Assembly: GCA_013154135.1 (NCBI GenBank)
Contig: JAADDB010000289.1
Span: 1-7,477 of the forward strand
Reading direction: 5' to 3'
Length of the DNA: 7,477 nucleotides
Origin: Chloroflexota bacterium
GTDB taxonomy: Bacteria; Chloroflexota; Anaerolineae; JAADDB01
Part shown: in pieces, positions 1 through 4,853 of the stretch
Layout of the letters: every line of letters starts with the position of its first letter
Numbering within the stretch: position 1 is the stretch's first letter
Made by a program: the position numbers and the translations under genes
The notes under the pieces: generated by a model
What the model saw: the letters and a program-made list of their open reading frames with translations, nothing else
Database searches by the model: none
Told to the model about the DNA's origin: nothing

Positions 1-22
1 CATTATTGGGCCGCTTATCCAG

Positions 23-73
23 AGCCCCCGAAGGGGGCTTCCCTAAATTTAGCCCGGGGGTTCAGCCCCGGGC
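23..73. repeat. Two adjacent GC-rich hairpins (REP-like palindromes)
   Basis: Two perfect inverted repeats lie close together. The first is AGCCCCC (23-29) with GGGGGCT (33-39) around a 3-base GAA loop. The second is GCCCGGGG (52-59) with CCCCGGGC (66-73) around a 6-base loop. The AT-rich bases CCTAAATTTA separate them. Neither is followed by a real T-tract, so they look more like a dispersed palindromic element or mRNA 3'-end structure than a classic intrinsic terminator. No gene is visible between them and the window edge, so which transcript they would serve is unknown. Confidence 0.6.
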
Positions 74-80
74 GGTCGAG

Positions 81-140
81 CATGACCACACATGTTCGTT
101 CACAAACGGACATGACCCCACATCGCCGTTCACGAACAGT
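81..140. repeat. Two tandem copies of a 30-bp repeat
   Basis: Bases 81-110 and 111-140 align without gaps as two adjacent 30-bp copies, matching at 23 of 30 positions by eye. Both begin CATGACC and share CACAT, CGTTCAC and AAC blocks. The hexamer GTCGAG flanks the pair on the left (75-80) and reappears at 139-144, overlapping the end of the second copy. There is no spacer between copies, so this is a diverged tandem duplication and not a CRISPR array. No coding or regulatory function is evident. Confidence 0.6.
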
Positions 141-204
141 CGAGGCACACGGCCGTGCGCCTGCCTAGTACGGGGCGACGAAGGAGAAAGCCAGCCTACC
201 CCTC

Positions 205-232
205 TTAATCGTCAATCGTTACTCCTTACTCC
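205..232. repeat. Short heptanucleotide tandem repeat
   Basis: Four heptamers stand in register: TTAATCG (205-211), TCAATCG (212-218), TTACTCC (219-225) and TTACTCC (226-232). The period of seven is the same as in the longer tract at the right end of the window, though the unit sequence differs. The rest of 1-309 contains no convincing gene: short open frames there lack ribosome binding sites and recognisable protein sequence. Confidence 0.55.
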
Positions 233-309
233 ACAGCCCCGTCCGCCGCCGAGATGCTACTGATCCTCTCCCCCCAACCCACGAGGGACGGAGTGCGGGC
301 CCCGTGTTA

Positions 310-717
310 TTACGCGGGCTGATGTTCCATAAGAGGCCGGAACTTGTAGCCATAGAGGATAAGCCCCTCGTCCCCCTCTTCGGTGAGCCGACGAGTGACC
401 ATCTCCACAGGCATGCCGATTTCCACCTCATCTGGGTCCACATCGGTGAGCTGCGCGGTGACAATAGGCCCTTCTTCCAGCTTAATCAGGGCAATAGTAT
501 AAGGCCGGAAGCGGGTGAAGTTCTCCGGTGCTTCGTACACGGTGGCAAAGGAATAGACCTCACCCCGACCGCTAAAAGTGTAAGGCGTTGACGCAGGCTT
601 GCCGCATTCGGGGCACACATCCCGCGGAGGGAAAATGTGGGCCCCGCACACGGGACATACCTCTCCCTGCAGTGTGAGCCGTTGTTTTCGCAATCTCCAA
701 TGTCCGGCAACGCGCAT
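310..717 (-). CDS. Zn-ribbon domain-containing OB-fold protein (DUF35 type)
   Basis: This 135-residue protein has the two-domain layout of the DUF35/OB-fold family. An N-terminal rubredoxin-like zinc ribbon has two CxxC knuckles (C21/C24 in CPVC, C35/C38 in CPEC). A C-terminal OB-fold follows, from about residue 47 to 130, containing SGRGEVYSFATVYEAP, PYTIALIKLEEGP, TAQLTDVD and YGYKFRP. In archaea, relatives form complexes with thiolase and HMG-CoA synthase and channel acyl-CoA intermediates; in bacteria they usually sit beside thiolase-like genes. No such partner is visible here. The start at 717 is supported by a GGAGG (complement of 728-732) about ten bases upstream. The gene is transcribed away from the aromatic operon and is probably unrelated to it. 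The family call is firm; the substrate is unknown. Confidence 0.9.
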   Translation of the reverse strand: MRVAGHWRLRKQRLTLQGEVCPVCGAHIFPPRDVCPECGKPASTPYTFSGRGEVYSFATVYEAPENFTRFRPYTIALIKLEEGPIVTAQLTDVDPDEVEIGMPVEMVTRRLTEEGDEGLILYGYKFRPLMEHQPA

Positions 718-743
718 GAATCGCTGACCTCCTTCATCCGATG

Positions 744-771
744 ATTATCTTCGGCGGACCTCGGCCGCCAA
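744..771 (-). promoter_or_regulatory. Possible promoter for the Zn-ribbon gene
   Basis: Read on the minus strand, TTGGCG (complement of 766-771) and GATAAT (complement of 744-749) are separated by 16 bases, matching the sigma70 -35 and -10 boxes at 4/6 and 5/6. Transcription would start about 20 bases upstream of the ATG at 717. This is a weak inference from consensus matching only; a TATATA-rich stretch slightly further upstream (around 783-789) is an alternative. Confidence 0.35.
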
Positions 772-795
772 GCATTTTCGTCCTATATACCCATC

Positions 796-826
796 CGGGC
801 TGGTGGTCCAACGCCCCATCAGCCCG
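796..826. repeat. Large inverted repeat in the divergent spacer
   Basis: CGGGCTGGTGG (796-806) pairs with CCATCAGCCCG (816-826), giving 11 bp with one G-U pair and a 9-base loop (807-815). It is not followed by a T-tract on either strand. It lies between the divergent Zn-ribbon gene and the aromatic operon promoter, so it could be an operator, a structured 5' element or a dispersed palindrome. The remaining spacer, about 827-969, contains no credible gene and no other structure that I can support. Confidence 0.5.
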
Positions 827-969
827 ACATCCGCACCTTATTGTATGTCCTCGGAACTGTCAAAAGCTATCAGAGATCCGGGAGATGAGGACGTGAGCAC
901 CCTGCCGGGGGCTACTCCGGGCCATTTGACCAAAGCCCACCCTTCGCCTTCTGTCCTCCGGCACGGAAC

Positions 970-997
970 TTGACAAAAAACCGGGGCGGCGTATACT
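970..997 (+). promoter_or_regulatory. Promoter of the aromatic operon
   Basis: A perfect -35 box TTGACA (970-975) is followed after 16 bases by TATACT (992-997), a 5/6 match to the -10 consensus. The likely transcription start is near A1005. The resulting 5' UTR is only about 30 nt before the leader-peptide ATG at 1034, and roughly 295 nt before aroH. No competing promoter of this quality is visible elsewhere in front of the operon. Confidence 0.85.
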
Positions 998-1033
998 AGG
1001 GCCCAGATTTCAGCACCCAAGGTGAGAACATCC

Positions 1034-1204
1034 ATGAACCGCAGGTCCATCAGCAGCCCAAATGAACATAGTGCGCCCGCTTCTTCCGCTGTGGCGGTTG
1101 CTGAGGACCTGCGCGTGACCCGGCGTGGGTCCTTTTATTTTGGCTTCTTTTACTTTTTCCCCTATTACCCCTTGTCCCACGCCCGGGTCCTGCGGAGGTG
1201 CTGA
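1034..1204 (+). CDS. Phe/Tyr-rich attenuation leader peptide
   Basis: This small ORF encodes 56 residues and lies between the operon promoter and the intrinsic terminator. Residues 34-45 read FYFGFFYFFPYY, so ten of twelve are Phe or Tyr, exactly the products of the downstream genes. The ATG at 1034 is preceded at 8-nt spacing by AAGGTGA (1019-1025), a good Shine-Dalgarno match; an upstream in-frame GTG at 1022 lies inside that site and is not preferred. Both codons of each amino acid are used (TTT/TTC, TAT/TAC). The first 33 residues are basic and Ser/Ala-rich and show no recognisable domain. Translation ends at TGA 1202-1204, 21 nt before the third pairing segment. Function by analogy with enterobacterial pheL: ribosome stalling on the aromatic codons reports low charged tRNA-Phe or tRNA-Tyr. 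The peptide itself probably has no function after release. At 56 residues it is long for a leader peptide. Confidence 0.88.
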   Translation: MNRRSISSPNEHSAPASSAVAVAEDLRVTRRGSFYFGFFYFFPYYPLSHARVLRRC

Positions 1205-1269
1205 CGCATAATCCATCATAAGGGTAGGACCTGAAGAGCGTGGGAGGAAAAGCCCACGCTCTTTTTTTT
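1104..1269 (+). promoter_or_regulatory. Phe/Tyr ribosome-mediated transcription attenuator
   Basis: Four segments with mutually exclusive pairing can be read directly. Segments 1:2 pair 1117-1129 (GACCCGGCGTGGG) with 1176-1189 (CCCACGCCCGGGTC): 13 bp with only C1184 bulged, and the loop (1130-1175) carries the aromatic codons (1133-1168). Segments 2:3 pair 1176-1182 with 1238-1244 and 1184-1191 with 1226-1233: 15 bp including one G-U pair, an antiterminator that consumes the left arm of the terminator. Segments 3:4 are the terminator itself. Segments 1 and 3 share the words AGGACCTG and GCGTGGG in the same order, which is why they compete for segment 2. Inferred logic: stalling at the start of the Phe/Tyr run covers segment 1, so 2:3 forms and transcription continues. 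Rapid translation to the stop at 1202 masks part of segment 2, so 3:4 forms and transcription stops. Without translation, 1:2 forms and termination also results. Confidence 0.88.
1234..1269 (+). terminator. Intrinsic terminator (attenuator arm 3:4)
   Basis: AAGAGCGTGGG (1234-1244) pairs perfectly with CCCACGCTCTT (1253-1263) around the 8-base loop AGGAAAAG, and is followed by eight consecutive T's (1262-1269). It is a textbook Rho-independent terminator. It ends 16 nt before the aroH Shine-Dalgarno and follows the leader peptide, which places it inside the operon's 5' UTR rather than at the end of a gene. Confidence 0.93.
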
Positions 1270-1300
1270 CGCCCGAATGGGGAACAAAGGAGGCTTCCAC

Positions 1301-1738
1301 ATGTCAACCGTCTGTCGAGGCGTACGCGGCGCCGTGACCGTGGCTTCCAACACGCGAGAAGCCATCTTGGAAGAAACCCGCCGACTTTTGGCCCTGATGA
1401 TCCGGCTGAACGGGATCGAGGCCGAGGATGTGGCCAGCGCGATCTTCACCACCACCCGTGACCTCAACGCGGAATTTCCCGCGCTGGCCGCGCGCCAACT
1501 GGGCTGGTGGGATGTCCCACTCCTCTGTGGGCATGAAATGGATGTGCCCGGCCAGCTCCCCCGAGTGGTCCGGATTCTCGTGCACTGGAACACGGGGAAG
1601 ACCCAACAAGAGATCATCCACGTCTACCTGGGCGGCGCGGCAAAACTCCGCCCGGACCGGGCCCAACTGCCCCCCATTGACTGGGAGGACCTGGAGGCCT
1701 GGATAGCGGAGCAATTACGGGCTTTCCGAGCTCGTTAG
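1301..1738 (+). CDS. aroH: Chorismate mutase, monofunctional AroH class
   Basis: This enzyme converts chorismate to prephenate, the committed step to Phe and Tyr. The 145-residue sequence aligns with the trimeric Bacillus subtilis AroH (127 residues). The signature RGVRGAVTV at the N-terminus, CGHEMDV in the middle and HVYLGGAAKLRPD near the end are all present. Residues matching the Bacillus active site are R9 (Bs R7), R65 (R63), C76 (C75), E79 (E78), R91 (R90) and Y109 (Y108). A C-terminal tail of about 25 residues after LRPD is longer and acidic. The start at 1301 is chosen because AAAGGAGG (1286-1293) lies 7 nt upstream; the in-frame ATG at 1277 would place this site inside the gene. It is the first structural gene after the attenuator, and pheA follows after 12 bp, so translational coupling is likely. 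This class has no regulatory domain. Confidence 0.95.
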   Translation: MSTVCRGVRGAVTVASNTREAILEETRRLLALMIRLNGIEAEDVASAIFTTTRDLNAEFPALAARQLGWWDVPLLCGHEMDVPGQLPRVVRILVHWNTGKTQQEIIHVYLGGAAKLRPDRAQLPPIDWEDLEAWIAEQLRAFRAR

Positions 1739-1750
1739 AGGAGGCGCAAC

Positions 1751-2569
1751 ATGACACGAGTGGCTTTTCAGGGGGAACACGGAGCCTTCTCCGAGGAGGC
1801 CATCTACCAGCACTTTGGTCCCGATGTGACCACGCTTCCCTCCCGCACGTTTGAGGACATCTTCCTGGCCATCGAAGAGGAACGGGCGGATTTTGGCGTG
1901 TTGCCGGTGGAGAACGCGGTGGCCGGGTCCATCAACAAAGCGTACGACCTCCTGTTGGAGCATGACCTGCGGGTTCAGGGGGAGATCTACCTCCCCGTCC
2001 GCCATTACCTCCTGGCCGTGCCCGGCACCCGGCTGGAGGCCATCCGGCGGGTGCGGTCCCATCCTCAGGCGTTGGCCCAGTGCGAGGATTTCATCCTCCA
2101 ACATGGGTGGCACGCGGAACCCTGGTACGACACCGCGGGGAGCGCCAAGGATCTGGCGGCCCATCCTGAGCCCGATCTGGCCGTCATTGCCAGTCGGTTG
2201 GCCGGGGAGCTGTACGGTTTGGAGATTTTGGCCGAGGACATCCAGGACATGCGTTGGAACATCACCCGGTTTTTCGTCATCGCGCACGGGGAAGCCCCGC
2301 CCGCGGATCGGTCCAAGACCTCCCTCGTCTTCGCGGTACCCCATCGGCCGGGCGCGCTGTACGACTGCTTGGGAGAATTCGCCCAACGGGGCATCAACCT
2401 GACCAAGCTGGAAAGTCGTCCCCGGCGGAATCGACCCTGGCAGTACGTCTTTTACCTGGATTTCGAAGGGCACTGGCAAGATCCCATCTGTCGGGATGCC
2501 CTTGTGGGATTGCTCTCCCGGGCTGCATTCGTCAAACTCCTGGGATCCTATCCCGCGGCCGATGAGTGA
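1751..2569 (+). CDS. pheA: Prephenate dehydratase with C-terminal ACT domain
   Basis: The enzyme decarboxylates and dehydrates prephenate to phenylpyruvate, the last step before transamination to Phe. The 272-residue protein is monofunctional, with no fused chorismate mutase, which is consistent with aroH next door. The catalytic domain (about 1-180) shows FQGEHGAFSEEA (6-17), PVENAVAGS (52-60), SHPQALAQC (103-111), DTAGSAK (127-133) and the essential Thr-Arg-Phe triad at 172-174 in NITRFFVI. The ACT domain (about 190-270) carries GALY (201-204) and ESRP (221-224), the motifs that bind Phe for feedback inhibition. The start is fixed by GAGGAGG (1738-1744), six bases before the ATG, which shares its first G with the aroH stop codon. 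Length is normal for the family. Confidence 0.96.
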   Translation: MTRVAFQGEHGAFSEEAIYQHFGPDVTTLPSRTFEDIFLAIEEERADFGVLPVENAVAGSINKAYDLLLEHDLRVQGEIYLPVRHYLLAVPGTRLEAIRRVRSHPQALAQCEDFILQHGWHAEPWYDTAGSAKDLAAHPEPDLAVIASRLAGELYGLEILAEDIQDMRWNITRFFVIAHGEAPPADRSKTSLVFAVPHRPGALYDCLGEFAQRGINLTKLESRPRRNRPWQYVFYLDFEGHWQDPICRDALVGLLSRAAFVKLLGSYPAADE

Positions 2570-2802
2570 CGCGAGCAGGGTGGCGGAAGGGCCCATATCG
2601 CGATACCCGATACTCGCGGTCCACACACGCAGAGCTCTAACTCGGAGGGCATCGCAGTTCCGTGGAGGTGTGGACCCGTCCGCCCCAAGGGGGGCTTTCT
2701 CTCGCCAGTGGAGAACTATTTGGGGTGGTGGGTGGACGAAGCCCGCCAGTCATCCATAACTCTTTATACAGCGGTCAACCAGACCCGTTGGAGGGAGGAA
2801 CG
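2570..2802 (+). other. Long pheA-aroF spacer with alternative RNA pairings
   Basis: This 233-bp gap is unusually long for the operon. It contains a perfect 10-bp palindrome TATCGCGATA (2596-2605). A 9-bp stem joins GGTCCACAC (2618-2626) and GTGTGGACC (2668-2676). A short GC hairpin GCCCC/GGGGC (2682-2686/2691-2695) is followed by TTTCTCTC. Competing with these are CGTCCGCCC (2677-2685) with GGGTGGACG (2730-2738), 9 bp with one G-U, and GGTGGGT/GCCCGCC (2727-2733/2741-2747). A 65-codon frame runs from ATG 2562, overlapping the pheA stop, to TAA 2757-2759; it has three in-frame TGG codons at 2709, 2721 and 2733 but no recognisable protein family. The spacer may be a second regulated leader in front of aroF, or just a processing region. 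I see no good promoter or T-tract terminator in it. Confidence 0.35.
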
Positions 2803-3846
2803 ATGATCATCATCATGAAATCAACAGCTACAGACAAGGAGATCGATGCGGTCATCTCGCGGGTCCAGGAATTGGGGTTTACTCCTCACGTCTCCCGCGG
2901 GACGGAACGCACGATCATCGGTGTTATCGGCGATGAGCGGGGGCTCGCCCGCTCCAATTTCGAGGTGCTAGAGGGGGTGGAACGGGTGGTGCGGGTGCTA
3001 CATCCTTTCAAAATGGCCAGTCGCGAGTGGAAGGAGGAGGATACCGTCATCTACTTCAACGGTGTCCGCCTGGGCGGTGGTGGCTTGACCATCATTGCAG
3101 GTCCTTGTTCCGTGGAAAGTCGCTCCCAATTGCTGGAGACGGCCCACGCGGTGAAGGAGGCCGGGGCGCACATGTTGCGAGGCGGCGCCTATAAGCCGCG
3201 CACGTCCCCCTATTCCTTCCAGGGATTGGGCATTAAAGCCCTGGAGTACTTGGCCGAGGCCCGGGAGCTGTACGGGCTCCCCGTGGTGACCGAAGTCATG
3301 TCCCCTGACCTGGTCACCCTGGTCGCGGAGTACGCGGACATGCTCCAGATCGGCGCGCGGAACATGCAGAACTACGCGCTCCTCCACGCGGTGGGCAAAG
3401 TCCAGCGGCCCGTGCTTCTCAAACGGGGCATGATGAGTACAATACAGGAGCTCCTCATGTCCGCGGAGTACATCTTGAGCAGCGGCAACATGAACGTGGC
3501 CCTCTGTGAGCGGGGTATTCGCACCTTTGAGACGTTCACACGCAACACGACGGACATCAATGCCATTCCGGCCCTCAAACACCTCACCCACCTTCCGGTG
3601 GTAGGTGACCCGAGCCATGGAACGGGGAAGTGGGATTTGGTGATTCCCGTCGCGCGGGCCATGGTCGCGGCCGGAGCGGACGGCCTTATCGTGGAAGTCC
3701 ATCCTCGGCCGGAGGAAGCCCTTTCCGACGGGGCACAATCCCTGCGGCCGGAAAACTTCGCCCGCCTTGTCCGGGACGTGCAGCGCATTTGGGAGATCCT
3801 CCAGGAGGAACGGGCGGAGGCGATGGAAGGAGTGGGGAACGATTAA
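2803..3846 (+). CDS. aroF: DAHP synthase, type I-beta with N-terminal regulatory domain
   Basis: This is the first enzyme of the shikimate pathway: it condenses phosphoenolpyruvate and erythrose 4-phosphate to DAHP, with a divalent metal. The 347-residue protein matches the Thermotoga maritima/Bacillus form. Residues 1-70 (MIIIMK..., GFTPHVSRGTERTIIGVIGD) are the ferredoxin-like domain that binds Tyr/Phe for feedback in the Thermotoga enzyme. The TIM barrel follows, with AGPCSVES (99-106, metal ligand C102), RGGAYKPRTSPYSFQG (126-141), GARNMQN (184-190), LLKRGM (205-210), CERGIRTFE (235-243), GDPSHGTG (268-275, metal ligand H272) and EVHP...LSDG (298-310). The start at 2803 is chosen because the family begins MIIxMK and GGAGGGAGG (2790-2798) precedes it; an in-frame GTG at 2662 would add 47 residues of non-family sequence. 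No chorismate mutase fusion is present. tyrA follows after 29 bp. Confidence 0.95.
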   Translation: MIIIMKSTATDKEIDAVISRVQELGFTPHVSRGTERTIIGVIGDERGLARSNFEVLEGVERVVRVLHPFKMASREWKEEDTVIYFNGVRLGGGGLTIIAGPCSVESRSQLLETAHAVKEAGAHMLRGGAYKPRTSPYSFQGLGIKALEYLAEARELYGLPVVTEVMSPDLVTLVAEYADMLQIGARNMQNYALLHAVGKVQRPVLLKRGMMSTIQELLMSAEYILSSGNMNVALCERGIRTFETFTRNTTDINAIPALKHLTHLPVVGDPSHGTGKWDLVIPVARAMVAAGADGLIVEVHPRPEEALSDGAQSLRPENFARLVRDVQRIWEILQEERAEAMEGVGND

Positions 3847-3875
3847 CGAGTAAAGACGAGGTTTGGGGCACGCGC

Positions 3876-4790
3876 ATGGAAACAAAGCCGGTTCGTCTTC
3901 GTTCAGATATGACGGTCACTGTCATTGGCCTGGGGCTGATGGGGGGTTCCTTGTGCCTTGCCCTCCGGGAGCAGCCGGACCCCCCTCGGCTGATAGGCGT
4001 GGTCCGTTCGGCCCAAAGCGCGGCGTGGGTCCGGGACCAGGGCGTTGTGGACGAGGTGACAACGGATGTGCGCGCGGGGGTCCGGGACGCGGACGTGGTC
4101 ATCCTCGCCACCCCGGTGCGCACCCTCATCCGCCAGATAGCCCTCATCGGCCCCCACCTGAAGCCCCACGCGGTCGTGATGGATTTGGGCAGCACCAAGG
4201 GCCAGATCTGCCGGGCCCTGGAGCAACTGCCCGAGCATGTCCAGCCGGTGGGGGGACATCCCATGTGTGGGAAGGAAAAGGCCGGCCTGGAGCACGCGGA
4301 TCCCCGGCTCTACCGGGATGCGACCTTTGTCCTCTGCCCTTTGGAGCGCACCGCGGACTGGGCGTTGGCCTTGGCCCAGGACCTGGTGGTCCGCCTGGGC
4401 GCACGTCCCCTCATCCTCTCGCCCGACCTCCACGACCGGCTGGTGGCAACCATCAGCCACTTGCCCTACCTGGTTGCCGTGACCCTTGTGCAAACGGCTC
4501 ATCGAGTTGCTCAGGAGGACCCCCGTGTGTGGCGGGTGGCCGCGAGTGGCTTTCGGGACACCACTCGGGTGGCCAGCAGCGATGTGAAGATGATGATGGA
4601 CATCCTCCTGACGAACCGGGAGGCGGTTTTGGAGATGTTGGACATCTACCGGGAGGAGTTGGACGCGTTGCGCGCGCTCCTGGACCAGGAGGCGGAGGGC
4701 CCCTTGCGTCTGCATTTGAGCAACATCAAGAACCTGCGGGATGCTCACATGAATCGGGGCGATGGATCGGAAAAATCCGGTCGCCCCTGA
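3876..4790 (+). CDS. tyrA: Prephenate/arogenate dehydrogenase
   Basis: TyrA oxidatively decarboxylates prephenate (or arogenate) on the Tyr branch. The 304-residue protein has an N-terminal Rossmann fold with GLGLMGGS (18-25), DLGSTKG (103-109) and GGHPMCGKEKAG (126-137, whose His is catalytic in the family). The helical dimerisation domain carries SHLPYL (194-199) and GFRDTTRVA (225-233), the substrate-binding Arg region. There is no C-terminal ACT domain, so direct Tyr feedback through that route is not expected. The second beta-strand ends IGVVRSAQS (40-48), with Arg-Ser where NAD-specific enzymes have Asp; this resembles NADP-using cyanobacterial arogenate dehydrogenases, so cofactor and substrate are uncertain. 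The start at 3876 has a modest ribosome site (GAGGT 3858-3862 or GGGG 3865-3868). ATG 3909 (MTVTVIGLG) is a plausible shorter start but has no visible Shine-Dalgarno. Confidence 0.93.
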   Translation: METKPVRLRSDMTVTVIGLGLMGGSLCLALREQPDPPRLIGVVRSAQSAAWVRDQGVVDEVTTDVRAGVRDADVVILATPVRTLIRQIALIGPHLKPHAVVMDLGSTKGQICRALEQLPEHVQPVGGHPMCGKEKAGLEHADPRLYRDATFVLCPLERTADWALALAQDLVVRLGARPLILSPDLHDRLVATISHLPYLVAVTLVQTAHRVAQEDPRVWRVAASGFRDTTRVASSDVKMMMDILLTNREAVLEMLDIYREELDALRALLDQEAEGPLRLHLSNIKNLRDAHMNRGDGSEKSGRP

Positions 4791-4853
4791 CCCGGAGCCG
4801 CGGGCCTACATCCCGCCACTCAACCCCTTTCATTACGCTTCGGAGCTCTGCCC

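Noticed and set aside
23..39. Intrinsic terminator at the left edge
   Set aside because: The stem is good but no T-tract follows on either strand, so a terminator call is not supported.
81..140. CRISPR array
   Set aside because: Only two diverged copies lie directly next to each other with no spacers, and no cas genes are nearby.
6..263. Open frame at the left edge
   Set aside because: It runs through the palindromes and tandem repeats, lacks a ribosome site and encodes low-complexity Pro/Arg-rich sequence.
1277..1300. Upstream ATG start for aroH
   Set aside because: It would put the strong AAAGGAGG ribosome site inside the gene and add residues absent from the family.
2570..2802. T-box riboswitch upstream of aroF (AGGGTGGCGG near 2577 and GGGTGGACG near 2730)
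   Set aside because: Neither stretch continues into the T-box consensus (AGGGTGGNACCGCG), no Stem I or specifier loop is apparent, and no proper terminator follows. UGGA would also not match the discriminator of tRNA-Phe or tRNA-Tyr.
2662..2802. 47-residue N-terminal extension of DAHP synthase from GTG 2662
   Set aside because: The family starts at MIIxMK, which corresponds to 2803, right after a strong ribosome site; the extension has no family similarity.
3630..3875. Long upstream extension of tyrA overlapping the end of aroF
   Set aside because: The extra residues are low-complexity frame shadow of aroF; the Rossmann fold begins just after 3876/3909.
1715..3885. Long antisense open frames opposite pheA and aroF (1715-2626 and 2998-3885, minus)
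   Set aside because: They are stop-free shadows caused by high GC codon bias; they show no ribosome sites or family sequence and lie opposite well-identified genes.
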